Source: Spirochaetales bacterium | GTDB taxonomy: Bacteria > Spirochaetota > Spirochaetia > SZUA-6 > JAFGRV01 | Reading direction: 5' to 3' | Length of the DNA: 64,000 nucleotides | Assembly (NCBI GenBank): GCA_016930085.1 | Contig: JAFGHO010000014.1 | Coordinates: 35,985 to 99,984, forward strand | Shown here: in pieces, positions 44,566 to 53,316 of the stretch | Numbering within the stretch: the first letter of the stretch is position 1 | How the letters are laid out: each line of letters opens with the position of its first letter | Translations under genes and position numbers: made by a program | Notes under the pieces: model-generated | Databases searched by the model: none | Told to the model about the DNA's origin: nothing | The model's input: only the letters and a program-made list of their open reading frames with translations

Positions 44566-45764
44566 GCTTTCATCTGCCTTTGAAGCCGGAGGATTCCCAG
44601 GGTGAGTGTGACGCACGCGTAGATGAAGAGTCCGAGAAGTTCGGGCCAGATGGTCAAAAACCCGGACCCTTTCAGGATGACACTGCGCAGCATGACCAGG
44701 AAATACCTGGCCGGTATGAGATACGAAAACAGTTGAAGAATCAGGGGCATGTTCCGTATGGGGAAGATGAATCCGGAGAGGATATAGGAGGGAAGGGTCG
44801 TCGTAATCGAAGCAAGCATGAATGCGACCTGCTGGGAATCGGCCAGCGTCGATATTAGAATACCGATTCCTAAACAACTGTTGAGAAAGACGATGGTGCA
44901 GAGACCGAGAAGGACATAGTTGCCCTTTACTTCGATTCCAAAGAAGAAATAGGAGGCGAGGAGAATCATGGTTGCCGTTGTCAATGTGATGCAGATATAG
45001 GGAATCGTTTTCCCGATCACGAGTTGAAGCGAGGTGACGGGAGAAACCCGGAGTTGTTCCATGGACCCGTGTTCCTTTTCGCGCACGATCGCCAGTGATG
45101 TGGCCAGCACGGCGGAGACGACCATGATCATCGCAATAAGGCCGGGAACGAGAAAGAAGACGCTTTTTAGTTCGGGATTGAACCACGTTCTGAACCTGAG
45201 ATCGACGGGAGGGGCTGCGGGGTCCTTGAAAACGGGAAGAACGGACGCCGGGGTGTCGTCTTCGCCATCGTTGACGGCAGCGGTCCCGGCGGAACTGCCG
45301 CGCGCCGCGGCGTAACGGGAAGCCGCTTTTTTCCCGAAATTTTCCGTAATGACATTGACATACCCCGCGATGGTCGCGGCGGCGGAGGCATTCGAGCCGT
45401 CGACGACCACCTGGTAATGGGCGGTTGCGCCGGATATGATATTTTTGGAAAAATCCTCCGGGATGACGATCGCGATTTTACATCGTTCGCTCGCTATCAG
45501 CCTGTCGATCTCATCGAGTCCCGCCGGCGTACTTGTCATCTCAAAGTACCCCGAATTGACGAATGAACTTATAAATTCCCTGCTTACCGCACTCGCGTCG
45601 CGGTCATAAACCGCCATTGTAATGTTTTTTACGTCAAGGCTTATCGCATAGCCGAACATGATAAGCAGAAAAATGGGAACGACAATAAGCGCGATTAACG
45701 TCTGTTTGTCGCGGCTTACCTGCAGAAACTCCTTTTTTACAATCGTTTTGATCGTCGCGATCAT
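44562..45764 (-). CDS. ABC-2 type permease (first)
   Basis: 400 residues, same architecture as its partner. An N-terminal anchor (MFGYAISLDVKN) is followed by a periplasmic domain of about 190 residues. That domain holds a low-complexity Ala/Gly/Asp stretch (RYAAARGSSAGTAAV) absent from the second permease. Five membrane helices follow, with SLAIVREKEHGSMEQLRVSPV and LSGFIFPIRNMPLILQLFSY. It overlaps both neighbours by 4 bases. It forms the membrane channel with the second permease. Confidence 0.9.
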   Translation of the reverse strand: MIATIKTIVKKEFLQVSRDKQTLIALIVVPIFLLIMFGYAISLDVKNITMAVYDRDASAVSREFISSFVNSGYFEMTSTPAGLDEIDRLIASERCKIAIVIPEDFSKNIISGATAHYQVVVDGSNASAAATIAGYVNVITENFGKKAASRYAAARGSSAGTAAVNDGEDDTPASVLPVFKDPAAPPVDLRFRTWFNPELKSVFFLVPGLIAMIMVVSAVLATSLAIVREKEHGSMEQLRVSPVTSLQLVIGKTIPYICITLTTATMILLASYFFFGIEVKGNYVLLGLCTIVFLNSCLGIGILISTLADSQQVAFMLASITTTLPSYILSGFIFPIRNMPLILQLFSYLIPARYFLVMLRSVILKGSGFLTIWPELLGLFIYACVTLTLGILRLQRQMKA

Positions 45765-46702
45765 GCGGTCATGTCCTCTTTATGCGTTTCAATGAGGTTG
45801 ATAAACACGTCCTCTAAGGAAGGGACGATCTCCTCCAGCCTTTTAAGCTTAATCCCTTCGTTTCCGCACAGGGCCGTTATTCCGGATTCGTTGATATCGG
45901 GTCCGACGCTGAGATGGAGGAGGTTTCCGAATATCGAGATCTGTTCGACCCACTCCAGCTTTTTCAGTGTCTCAGCGACCTCGACGAGCGGGCTGCATTC
46001 AACTTCATACATCCGGCTTCTCATATAGGATGTTTTGAGTGTTTCAGGACTTCCTTGGGCGATTGTCTTCCCTTCATGCATGAGGGTGATGTCGTTGCAG
46101 TATTCGGCCTCGTCGAGATAATGTGTCGTCACAAGGACCGTCGTTCCCCTGCCGGACAGATTATTGATCAGCGACCAGAAAACCCTGCGCGCTGCCGGAT
46201 CGACTCCACCTGTCGGTTCGTCCAGGAAGATAATGGCCGGGTCGTGAATAATGGCGCATCCGAGCGCAAGCCGCTGCTTGAGACCGGCGGGAAGCTCGCG
46301 GGTGAGTTGCCGTTCATGTCCCCCGAGACCGGCCATTTCGGAAATCCAGGAAAGCTGTTTTTTTATCTGTTCCCTCCTCAATCCGTATATCCCGCCGAAA
46401 AACCTGATATTCTCGCTTACCGTGAGATCTTCATAGAGTGAGAATTTCTGCGACATGTATCCGATTCTTTTTTTTACTTCTTCGGGAGAATTCTTTACGT
46501 CGTATCCCCCGACGAAAGCCTCCCCGGAAGTCATGGCGAGGAGACCGCAAAGGATTCTGATGAGGGTTGATTTACCGGCGCCATTGGCGCCCAATAATCC
46601 GAAGATAATCCCTTTTTCGATAGAGAGGTTGACATTGTCGACCGCAGTGAACACACCGAATTGTTTGCATATGTTGCTGGTGACGATTGCAGGGGTACTC
46701 AT
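45761..46702 (-). CDS. ABC exporter ATPase (second)
   Basis: 313 residues with Walker A GLLGANGAGKSTLIRILCG (about 33-51), Q-loop YMSQKFSLYEDL, signature LPAGLKQRLALGCAI (a variant of LSGGQ), Walker B IIFLDEPTGGVDPAARR and H-loop TTHYLDEAEYC. The C-terminal 80 residues form the accessory domain seen in DrrA/YbhF ATPases. The degenerate signature suggests an asymmetric pair with the other ATPase of the operon. Confidence 0.93.
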   Translation of the reverse strand: MSTPAIVTSNICKQFGVFTAVDNVNLSIEKGIIFGLLGANGAGKSTLIRILCGLLAMTSGEAFVGGYDVKNSPEEVKKRIGYMSQKFSLYEDLTVSENIRFFGGIYGLRREQIKKQLSWISEMAGLGGHERQLTRELPAGLKQRLALGCAIIHDPAIIFLDEPTGGVDPAARRVFWSLINNLSGRGTTVLVTTHYLDEAEYCNDITLMHEGKTIAQGSPETLKTSYMRSRMYEVECSPLVEVAETLKKLEWVEQISIFGNLLHLSVGPDINESGITALCGNEGIKLKRLEEIVPSLEDVFINLIETHKEDMTA

Positions 46703-48078
46703 TGCTCCATGACCCCGTTCGATTCCTGCAGAACGCTTCCAATCGCCCGTTCGAGTTCGACCAGGGCGAGTTCATAATCGATTCCGGCCTGCGTCAGGAG
46801 GAGGGAGGCCTTCAATTTCTCGAGTTCCGCTTCGAGTGTGTCCGACCGGAGGGAGAGTCCCCGTTTGTATTTTTCTTCAATGTCTTTCAGATTAATTTCG
46901 GCCTGATTGAGGATTTGTTCGCCTGTCCGGATCTGTTGGGCCGCTTTTCTTTCATTCAACCATGCCTGCGTCACTTCGATCCGGATGGCGTCATCGAGTT
47001 GTTTCATCGTATCCCCGAGTTCCATTTTTCTGGCCGAGGCCTGTTCCCGCATGAAAGGAGCCCGATACATCGCCTGCAGATCACAACCCGCGTATACACC
47101 GATATCCCAGGAGAGATTGAATTCGGCCTCGGGCGGGAAGTAGCGGCTGTTCGGCTGCGCGTATGTCACGTTCCCGATGATATAAACCGATGGATACCAC
47201 GCCGACTGCGCCATGGCCATGTCGGCTTCCGCGGCTTTGATCTGTTCCCTAAGGGCCGTTTTTTCGGGTCTGTTTTTCATCGCCGCCTGAATGAGGCCGT
47301 CGAGATCATACGTCGTATCGCTTCTATGAAGAGGTTCGTCCGCAGGAAAGATGTTCGTCTTTCCGTCGTAACCCATAATAAGATTGAGCCGCAGCTGCGC
47401 GAGACAGACGGCATTATCGGCATCGGTCTTCATGATCTTCGTCTGTGAAAGTCGTATTTCCGCTTTCAGCTTTTCATTGTTCGTTGCGAGACCCTGTGCA
47501 AAGAGGTTTTTTACATCGTCCAGATATGCTTCAACGACGTTGACATGTTCTTCCGCCACCTTCCGTGTGCGCAAAGCGCGAACGAGCGACCAGTAGCATC
47601 TCTTGATCGTCACGATATCGTTGAGCCGCAGACGGGAGTGTTCCGCCAGACTGCCTTGAAAAACAGAGGATGACTTGGCCGTATCGTTGATATGCCTGAA
47701 ACCGGTAAAAACGGGCTGTTTGAGCGATACGCCAAGCGAAAAGCTGTCCGTTATCGCCGGCGCTATCTCCTCCGTTACGGGACCCCCCATTGTAGGGACG
47801 GTTATCGTAAAGGGATCTGTTTCGCTTAACCGTGAATAGGTGAAACTGGCGGAGATCGCCGGCAGAAACGAGGTATACGATTCGTTCAAGCCCGCCCGCG
47901 CGGCCGTTACACGCATCCGGGATGCGTGCAGCCCCGCGGATTGTTCGAGTCCCGTGCGTATGCATTCATCGAGGGTAACGGTGCGTTCATCCGCGTCGGC
48001 GAAACAATGAAAAGGAATGTGAAAAAGAAAAGCGGCGGCGAGTGCCGTGATAATCGGCGTTATGCGGGTTGTTTTCAT
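46699..48078 (-). CDS. TolC-family outer membrane channel
   Basis: 459 residues from ATG 48078 with AAGGA upstream. It has signal peptide 1-27 and two OEP repeats of long coiled-coil helices separated by strand regions. TVTLDECIRTGLEQSAGLHASR is the first repeat start and DLDGLIQAAMKNRPEKTALREQI the second. The final helix ALVELERAIG is typical. It is embedded between the two ATPase genes with 4-base overlaps at both ends, so outer-membrane export is built into the operon. The longer frame upstream is an artefact inside the first ATPase gene. Confidence 0.92.
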   Translation of the reverse strand: MKTTRITPIITALAAAFLFHIPFHCFADADERTVTLDECIRTGLEQSAGLHASRMRVTAARAGLNESYTSFLPAISASFTYSRLSETDPFTITVPTMGGPVTEEIAPAITDSFSLGVSLKQPVFTGFRHINDTAKSSSVFQGSLAEHSRLRLNDIVTIKRCYWSLVRALRTRKVAEEHVNVVEAYLDDVKNLFAQGLATNNEKLKAEIRLSQTKIMKTDADNAVCLAQLRLNLIMGYDGKTNIFPADEPLHRSDTTYDLDGLIQAAMKNRPEKTALREQIKAAEADMAMAQSAWYPSVYIIGNVTYAQPNSRYFPPEAEFNLSWDIGVYAGCDLQAMYRAPFMREQASARKMELGDTMKQLDDAIRIEVTQAWLNERKAAQQIRTGEQILNQAEINLKDIEEKYKRGLSLRSDTLEAELEKLKASLLLTQAGIDYELALVELERAIGSVLQESNGVMEQ

Positions 48079-49007
48079 CGGTATCCTTCCCCTTTTTCTT
48101 TTTTTATGAGTGAGATAAAGACGTTCTCCAGTCTCGGTTTGATGGTGCGATATGATTTGACGGTGATGTCGTTTCGTTGGAGGAGGTTTATGATATGATC
48201 GATGCTTTCCCTGTCGGTGAGCACGAGGTTCAACCTGTCCCCGAAGAGGACGATATCTTTGAGAATATCGCGTCCGTCGAGGTATCTGAAGGCGTCCCTG
48301 GTCCGGTCGCAGACAATTTCGAGGATTTCGTCCTTCATCATCGCCCGGATTCCCTCCGGAGTATCGACGGTGAGAAGGCTTCCCCGGTTCAAAAGACCGA
48401 CTCTGCTGCACCGTTCGGCCTCGTCCATGTAGGGGGTTGTCATAACGATCGTGAGTCCTTTTTTTATCAACCCGGAAAGAATGATCCAGAAGTCCCTCCT
48501 CGATACGGGATCGACTCCTGTCGTTGGTTCATCGAGAAAGAGGATCGACGGGGTATGGATGAGGGTGCAGGCAAGGGCGAGTTTCTGTTTCATCCCGCCG
48601 GATAATTTTTCGGCAAGACGCTTTCGCGCTGGCTTGAGTCTCGTGAATTCAAGGAGGTTTTCTTTTTCTCTCCGGTAATCCCGGATACCGTGTATCTCCG
48701 CAAAGAAATCGAGGTTTTCATCGACACTCAGATCGCCGTAGAGACTGAACTTCTGGGAAAGATAACCGATGAGGGGTTTGATCCGGTTCATGCCGGTTCT
48801 GATGTCGAATCCATTTATTTTTGCGGTCCCGGATGAGGGAGAGAGAAGTCCGCAAAGCATGCGAATGAGTGTGGTTTTCCCGGCGCCGTCCGGCCCGACT
48901 ATCGAAAATATTTCTCCCTGCATAATCTCGCAATGAAGGGGACGGAGGGCCTCCAGTTCACCGAAATGTTTTGAAAGACCGATTATCTCTATGACGGGTT
49001 GGCCCAT
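48075..49007 (-). CDS. ABC exporter ATPase (first)
   Basis: 310 residues with canonical Walker A IVGPDGAGKTTLIRMLCG (about 34-51), YLSQKFSLYGDLS, signature EKLSGGMKQKLALAC, Walker B ILFLDEPTTGVDPVSRRDF and TTPYMDEAERCSRVG. The H-loop His is replaced by Pro in TTPYMDEA, a change that could impair hydrolysis at one site. The accessory C-terminal region matches its partner. In E. coli YbhF both ATPases are fused; here they are separate genes with tolC between. Confidence 0.93.
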   Translation of the reverse strand: MGQPVIEIIGLSKHFGELEALRPLHCEIMQGEIFSIVGPDGAGKTTLIRMLCGLLSPSSGTAKINGFDIRTGMNRIKPLIGYLSQKFSLYGDLSVDENLDFFAEIHGIRDYRREKENLLEFTRLKPARKRLAEKLSGGMKQKLALACTLIHTPSILFLDEPTTGVDPVSRRDFWIILSGLIKKGLTIVMTTPYMDEAERCSRVGLLNRGSLLTVDTPEGIRAMMKDEILEIVCDRTRDAFRYLDGRDILKDIVLFGDRLNLVLTDRESIDHIINLLQRNDITVKSYRTIKPRLENVFISLIKKEKGEGYR

Positions 49008-49011
49008 ATTG

Positions 49012-50028
49012 TCATTCGTCTCCCGGGTCGACCGGCACCACGGCGTCCGCCGGTATACCCGCTTTTAGCGTTCCCTGCGGGTTGGGAAGCTCTATCTTAA
49101 CACCGAACACCTGTTTGATTCTTTCCTCTTTTGTCTGTATGTTCTTCGGCGTGAACTCCGCTTCGGGTGAAATGTAGGCTATAGTGCCGGAAAAACGGAC
49201 TTCCGGATGGGTGTCGATCATGACGTATGCCTCCTGCCCGATACGGATGCGTCCCAAATCGGCTTCGCCTATATAGATGGTAACGGACATTCGCGTGAGA
49301 TCCGAGACGACGACAACCGGGGTCCCGGCGACGACGAACTCGCCGGCCTCGACGAGTTTATGGGTGATCGATCCGTCAAGCGGCGAAACAATGGTGCAAT
49401 CGGAAATCTGCTTTTCGAGAAGATCAAGCGATACTTCCGCCTGCTGGAGCCGCGCCCTCGCCATCTGTATGTCTTCGGGCCGTGCCAGGTTTTGTAGTTT
49501 GGCCAGCCCCTGCCGGGCGGCATTGTATTGCGCCTGGGCGACGCTCATGCGTGTCTTCGCGTCGTCGTATTGTTTTGCGGTAATGCTGCCGGTTTTATGA
49601 AGGTTTTCCATGCGTTCGTAATCTTCTTTCGACTGATTGTAGTTCTCCCTTGCCTGGATCACCTGTTCCTCCGCCTGTTTGATATCCTCCTCTCTGGCGC
49701 CTTTGAGGAGAAGCGTTAGCTGCGCTTCCGCCAGGGATACACCCGCTGCGGCCTGTTTTTTTTTCAGATCCAGCATGGAAGAGTCGATCCTGCCGATCAC
49801 CTCTCCTTTTTTTACATGCGTACCCTCCCGTACGTTCATCTCCATTATCTCTCCGTTCGCCTTCGCCGATACCTTTATTTCGGTCGCTTCGATGGTTCCG
49901 GAAGCCCGCAATTCATGGCCGGGCGGGGAGCAGGAATAAAGCATAAAAAGCAATATCGAACATGACGTCACTATATCGACGGCCGTAAAATGCCGGATAA
50001 TGGTTTCGTTATTATTTTTTTTATTCAT
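49012..50028 (-). CDS. HlyD-type membrane fusion protein, lipoprotein
   Basis: 338 residues, YbhG-like. A hydrophobic N-terminus ends MLYSCS, a lipid attachment site at Cys33. The order is barrel, lipoyl half IKVSAKANGEIMEMNVREGTHVKKGE, long hairpin coiled coil (about 95-205, rich in Gln, Ala and Lys), second lipoyl half and beta-barrel GTPVVVVSDLTRMSVTIYIGEADLG split over conserved blocks. It bridges the inner-membrane permeases to the TolC channel. Its start overlaps the TetR stop by 8 bases. Confidence 0.92.
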   Translation of the reverse strand: MNKKNNNETIIRHFTAVDIVTSCSILLFMLYSCSPPGHELRASGTIEATEIKVSAKANGEIMEMNVREGTHVKKGEVIGRIDSSMLDLKKKQAAAGVSLAEAQLTLLLKGAREEDIKQAEEQVIQARENYNQSKEDYERMENLHKTGSITAKQYDDAKTRMSVAQAQYNAARQGLAKLQNLARPEDIQMARARLQQAEVSLDLLEKQISDCTIVSPLDGSITHKLVEAGEFVVAGTPVVVVSDLTRMSVTIYIGEADLGRIRIGQEAYVMIDTHPEVRFSGTIAYISPEAEFTPKNIQTKEERIKQVFGVKIELPNPQGTLKAGIPADAVVPVDPGDE

Positions 50029-50677
50029 CGTTTCCTCCGTAAAGAAAGGATGTTCGGCCCTCTTCCGTTAAAATTCCGCTATACATTATCTTCATGACCG
50101 CTTCGAAAATATCCTTTGCGGAAAAGGAAAACTCGTAAAGGTTTTCAGGGATAATGATATGTTCAATAATATGAAAATAGATGAGGATAATGAGTTGCGG
50201 ATCGATATCCGCCCGAATTAATCCCTTTTCTCTTCCTTCCTGCAATACCCGTTCGATGCGTCCGAAACTCATTTTTTTCTTGAACTCATGAATAAGATTC
50301 CATATTTCAGGATTATGGCGCTTGAGGTCACTGACGAGCGGTTCGGATAATTTGGCAAGAAACGACGTGAGGGTGTGCAGAATGGATTTCAGCCTGTCGA
50401 TAAAATCACTGTCTTTTTCCGAGATGATTTCATCGAGTGTTTCGGTAAGCCGGGTCTGGTTCCATTTGATAATTTCCCGTATGATCGCTTTTTTGTTTTT
50501 AAAATATTTATAGATTGTTTTCTTGCTCATGCATAGTTCCCTCGCGATCTCATCGACCGTGATCCGTGAGAAACCGTGTTTGAGAAAGAGTTTTTCGGAA
50601 AAGCCGAGTATGCGCATCCGTGTTTCTTTAACCTGGTGTACTTCTTGTGTTTCTGAATTTACTTCTGTTTCCGACAT
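50021..50677 (-). CDS. TetR-family regulator of the export operon
   Basis: 218 residues from ATG 50677, 5 bases after GAGGCGG. The helix-turn-helix is at about 38-58 with FSRITVDEIARELCMSKKTIYKYFKNKKAII. The ligand-binding helical domain follows. It is the first gene of the operon it likely represses, as in the CecR-YbhGFSR system of E. coli. A consensus promoter and an 11-bp palindrome lie upstream. Substrate or inducer cannot be told from sequence. Confidence 0.92.
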   Translation of the reverse strand: MSETEVNSETQEVHQVKETRMRILGFSEKLFLKHGFSRITVDEIARELCMSKKTIYKYFKNKKAIIREIIKWNQTRLTETLDEIISEKDSDFIDRLKSILHTLTSFLAKLSEPLVSDLKRHNPEIWNLIHEFKKKMSFGRIERVLQEGREKGLIRADIDPQLIILIYFHIIEHIIIPENLYEFSFSAKDIFEAVMKIMYSGILTEEGRTSFLYGGNDE

Positions 50678-50706
50678 ATCCGCCTCATGCAAATGGTACC
50701 GGGGAA

Positions 50707-50717
50707 ACTAAATTAGT
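50707..50717. promoter_or_regulatory. Candidate TetR operator
   Basis: ACTAAATTAGT is a perfect 11-bp palindrome about 15-25 bases after the predicted transcription start of the TetR-export operon. It is nested inside a wider GGAAAC/GTTTCC inverted pair (50703-50730). Confidence 0.5.
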
Positions 50718-50738
50718 AGTTATTGGTTTCCTTATAGA

Positions 50739-50767
50739 ACTATAGTCATTCCCGGTTGCTTTGTCAA
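50739..50767 (-). promoter_or_regulatory. Promoter of TetR-export operon
   Basis: On the minus strand a perfect TTGACA, 17 bp, TATAGT. Confidence 0.75.
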
Positions 50768-50806
50768 GGATGAAAACGGCCTCCGTCCCCCGGGCGGGGC
50801 ACGATG

Positions 50807-51520
50807 TCACCAATTTATTTTATGCCTGAACTTCGGATCCATATTTTTTATGAGGCGTGGAAGATTTCCCGCGATTCCCACATTATTATCCTTGATAATG
50901 AGAACACCGATGATACCCGGTATCGCGGCGATATTAGTGCAGACGGGTTCGATATCGGCGGTTTTTTTTACCGCGTTACAGGCGGCCGTGGCGGCCGCGT
51001 CGGCGAGTGCTCCGTCCCCGGATACGACCGTAGCGCAATCGCAGGCGCCGAAACTCAGCGAGTGGCCCATGATACTCGATGACGAACAGACCGCGATCGG
51101 CATTTCTTCCGGGGATATGGAGAAGGCGAGTGACGCTGAGAGTTTCCCCTCACCGGGATAAAGACCGATAACGACATCGTTATGTGAAATCGCGTAGATG
51201 TCTCCTCCGTTTTCGACGATTGCCTCGTCACACCCGGCCGATAAAGCGGTACGGGCGGCATTTTCCGCGATTGCCCCGGCGACCGCGGCCATGGGACCGA
51301 CGCCGGTTTTGAAAGCCGCCCCGGCCATGGCCTTTGCAATGAGAGGCGCATACCCTACCAGGGGAAGGGGGACGAGCGACGTTTTGAATTCCGGGTGTCT
51401 TTTGATATATTCTTCCAAAAGGGTTCTGTCTTTTTTTATGGACGCAACCGCAGCACGATAGGAAACCGATGAGATGTTGTATTGTGCGTTTTTATAGTGA
51501 AACCTTTTGAAATTTCTCAT
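50807..51520 (-). CDS. UPF0280 (COG2122, ApbE-like) protein of homocysteine module
   Basis: 237 residues. Family blocks are LLEEYIKRHPEFKTSLVPLP, GVGPMAAVAGAIAENAA, EAIVENGGDIYAISHND, SLSFGACDCATVVSGDGALADAAATA and the closing GIIGVLIIKDN. The Cys and Asp-rich SFGACDCATVV loop is characteristic. A family member in Methanosarcina acetivorans (MA1715) was reported to aid sulfide assimilation into homocysteine. The start is taken at ATG 51520; a GTG at 51574 is possible. It is third in line after the HcyBio and NIL-ferredoxin genes, 75 bases downstream. Confidence 0.85.
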   Translation of the reverse strand: MRNFKRFHYKNAQYNISSVSYRAAVASIKKDRTLLEEYIKRHPEFKTSLVPLPLVGYAPLIAKAMAGAAFKTGVGPMAAVAGAIAENAARTALSAGCDEAIVENGGDIYAISHNDVVIGLYPGEGKLSASLAFSISPEEMPIAVCSSSSIMGHSLSFGACDCATVVSGDGALADAAATAACNAVKKTADIEPVCTNIAAIPGIIGVLIIKDNNVGIAGNLPRLIKNMDPKFRHKINW

Positions 51521-51595
51521 ACGCGTTGTTTTCAAGATCGCCCTTTGCCGGCGGATTTCCACCTGCCGGAACACACGTTAAACGCTCAATCCGGT

Positions 51596-52009
51596 TCAGA
51601 ATATCGAATAACATGCGCCAAATGGACAATTTTTCACGCAGGCGAGACATTCTATGCAGAGTATTTCGTCGAACTCGACTTTTCTCGTTTTCGTGTCTTT
51701 TACGGCGAGTGCTTTTGTCGGACAATGGGAAAGGCAGTTGCCGCAGTGGACGCATTTTTCCGAATCATGCTGCAACCCCCGATGTGTCGCGTTGATCGCG
51801 ACATTATTTTTTCGAACAAAATCCATGCCGCGTTCGATATCTTTTTCTTCACCGGTGACGTCGATGACGAGATATCCTTCCTCCTCCGGTGTGATTTTCG
51901 CCCTGAAGATATTGATGATGAGATTGTAATCCTTTACGAGATGATAGATAATCGGTTTTTCAGTCTCGCTTTTCGGAAAAAAAAGACACAATTTCTTGGT
52001 AGTTGCCAT
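51596..52009 (-). CDS. NIL-domain ferredoxin of homocysteine module
   Basis: 137 residues. A NIL domain (about 5-70, KKLCLFFPKSETEKPIIYHL) is followed by two 4Fe-4S motifs CVHCGNCLSHCP (about 87-98) and CIECLACVKNCP (about 116-127). This matches the partner of the COG1900 protein (MA1822 type) needed to make homocysteine from aspartate semialdehyde and sulfide in M. acetivorans. The ATG overlaps the stop of the HcyBio gene (TGATG), so the two are translated together. Confidence 0.9.
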   Translation of the reverse strand: MATTKKLCLFFPKSETEKPIIYHLVKDYNLIINIFRAKITPEEEGYLVIDVTGEEKDIERGMDFVRKNNVAINATHRGLQHDSEKCVHCGNCLSHCPTKALAVKDTKTRKVEFDEILCIECLACVKNCPFGACYSIF

Positions 52010-53196
52010 CACTCCTTTTCCCTGATTTGCAATTGTTTGATGCTCTGGTTAACCGGCAGTCGCCGGATGGGTTTGCTTATCTGAAAATCACCCCTTTTTA
52101 TTTCATCTTTCAACAGTTCGGCTATCTCGAGCGCTTTTGCGTAAGAGGACATCGAACTGACCTCCACGGTTTTACCCTGAATCGTCACTTCACCGTTTCG
52201 CAGTTCTTCATATGAAAGCCTGCAGACGATGTTTCCGCTGCATTGCGGGTAATCGTCACTGTAATCGACGACGGGGCCGTAAATGTCCCTGTCCCGAACC
52301 GTGGTCCATTTGAGTATGCGTGAATCGAGTATCGGTATGGGAACACCGACGCCAAGTGCCAATGAGACACCGTATCCTTTCAGACTCACGCCCCGTACGA
52401 ATTCTGGTTTCATTTCTTTCATGTTTCCGGTAAGAGCGAGGGTACCCGCCCCTTCCATCGGTACGTCATTCGGCCCTCTCTCCACGATCGAGCAGTGCTG
52501 TGTTCCTTCTCCGTAGACATGGCCATACGAGCCGGCAAGCCAGACCGCGGTCCCGACCCCGATCGTCCTGTACAATGGGTCGTTCAATAGAGGGGACAGC
52601 TGTCCCGCAGAACAATAGGTAAGGTTTTTCATCTGCGGTTTCAGGTACCCGAGATAGGTATAGATGGGGCGTTCCGAACAATTAATCGCGATATTATAAT
52701 TCTGATAACAATTGCGGGGGTTGACCATGATTGCCTGATTCAGGTCATCGATGGTAAACCAGGTACGAATTTCACGGCGGGGATATTCGTCGGTTCCATA
52801 TGAAAGGGCGAAGAGCTGCAGCTTTTTTCCGGCAATCAGATCTTCGATAACATGTCCGCCGCCATAGGAAAACTCCCCCGGGTAGGTCATGTTCGCGGGG
52901 TCGTTATGACGAAGCTGGGTTGCCCCGAGGTAAACATCCACAGCGCCGATGCCGGTATACACAAAAACATCCTCGATCCACGCTTCACTCATCCGTATTC
53001 TGGGTTTGCTGTGGCCGAAATTGATAAAACATCCGGAAGAACACATGGGTCCGAATGTGGCCGTGGTGACGACGTCGACTTCCCGTGCGGCGGCCTCAAG
53101 ACCTTTTTTATCCACGTACTCGATTATTTCGTCCGCCGTAAGAACCACCGCTTTTTTGGCTTCGATTTTCTTGTTGATCTCCTCATAGGTTTTCAT
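52009..53196 (-). CDS. Homocysteine biosynthesis protein (HcyBio, COG1900/DUF39)
   Basis: 395 residues. It converts aspartate semialdehyde plus sulfide to homocysteine in anaerobes, by analogy with MA1821. Conserved features include VTTATFGPMCSSGCFINFGH (Cys at about 52 and 56), GATQLRHNDPANMTYPGEFSYGGGH in two blocks, a Cys-containing NYNIAINCSERPIYTYLGYLKP stretch and GVGTAVWLAGSYGHVYGEGTQH. The C-terminal CBS pair of archaeal members is absent. No ribosome site is seen, and a promoter lies only a few bases upstream. The neighbouring methionine synthase fusion completes the pathway. Confidence 0.88.
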   Translation of the reverse strand: MKTYEEINKKIEAKKAVVLTADEIIEYVDKKGLEAAAREVDVVTTATFGPMCSSGCFINFGHSKPRIRMSEAWIEDVFVYTGIGAVDVYLGATQLRHNDPANMTYPGEFSYGGGHVIEDLIAGKKLQLFALSYGTDEYPRREIRTWFTIDDLNQAIMVNPRNCYQNYNIAINCSERPIYTYLGYLKPQMKNLTYCSAGQLSPLLNDPLYRTIGVGTAVWLAGSYGHVYGEGTQHCSIVERGPNDVPMEGAGTLALTGNMKEMKPEFVRGVSLKGYGVSLALGVGVPIPILDSRILKWTTVRDRDIYGPVVDYSDDYPQCSGNIVCRLSYEELRNGEVTIQGKTVEVSSMSSYAKALEIAELLKDEIKRGDFQISKPIRRLPVNQSIKQLQIREKE

Positions 53197-53206
53197 ATAT
53201 ATCAGG

Positions 53207-53235
53207 ATAATGAGATATTAAAAAAATAAAGTCAA
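53207..53235 (-). promoter_or_regulatory. Putative near-leaderless promoter of HcyBio gene
   Basis: On the minus strand TTGACT, 17 bp, CATTAT. The ATG at 53196 is 10 bases past the -10, leaving a leader of only about 4 bases. Confidence 0.4.
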
Positions 53236-53251
53236 GGGGCGGTCAAAAGCC

Positions 53252-53280
53252 TTTACAATGTGGGCAATATTTAATAGTGT
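53252..53280 (+). promoter_or_regulatory. Putative promoter of immunophilin gene
   Basis: TTTACA, 17 bp, TAGTGT. GAAGGAG follows before the start at 53317. Confidence 0.4.
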
Positions 53281-53316
53281 AGAGTAACCTGAATGACAGA
53301 CGAAGGAGACATGGTT

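Noticed and set aside
44566..45186. Apparent 207-residue N-terminal extension of the second ABC-2 permease
   Set aside because: This part is out of frame with the first permease gene and has no hydrophobic segments; the true start is the ATGA overlap at 44565.
48079..48411. Apparent N-terminal extension of the TolC-like protein
   Set aside because: It lies inside the first ATPase gene; the signal peptide begins at 48078.
50763..50806. GC-rich CCCCG-CC-CGGGG pairing downstream of the UPF0280 gene as terminator
   Set aside because: The loop would be 2 bases and the following T run only four, so I could not call it with confidence.
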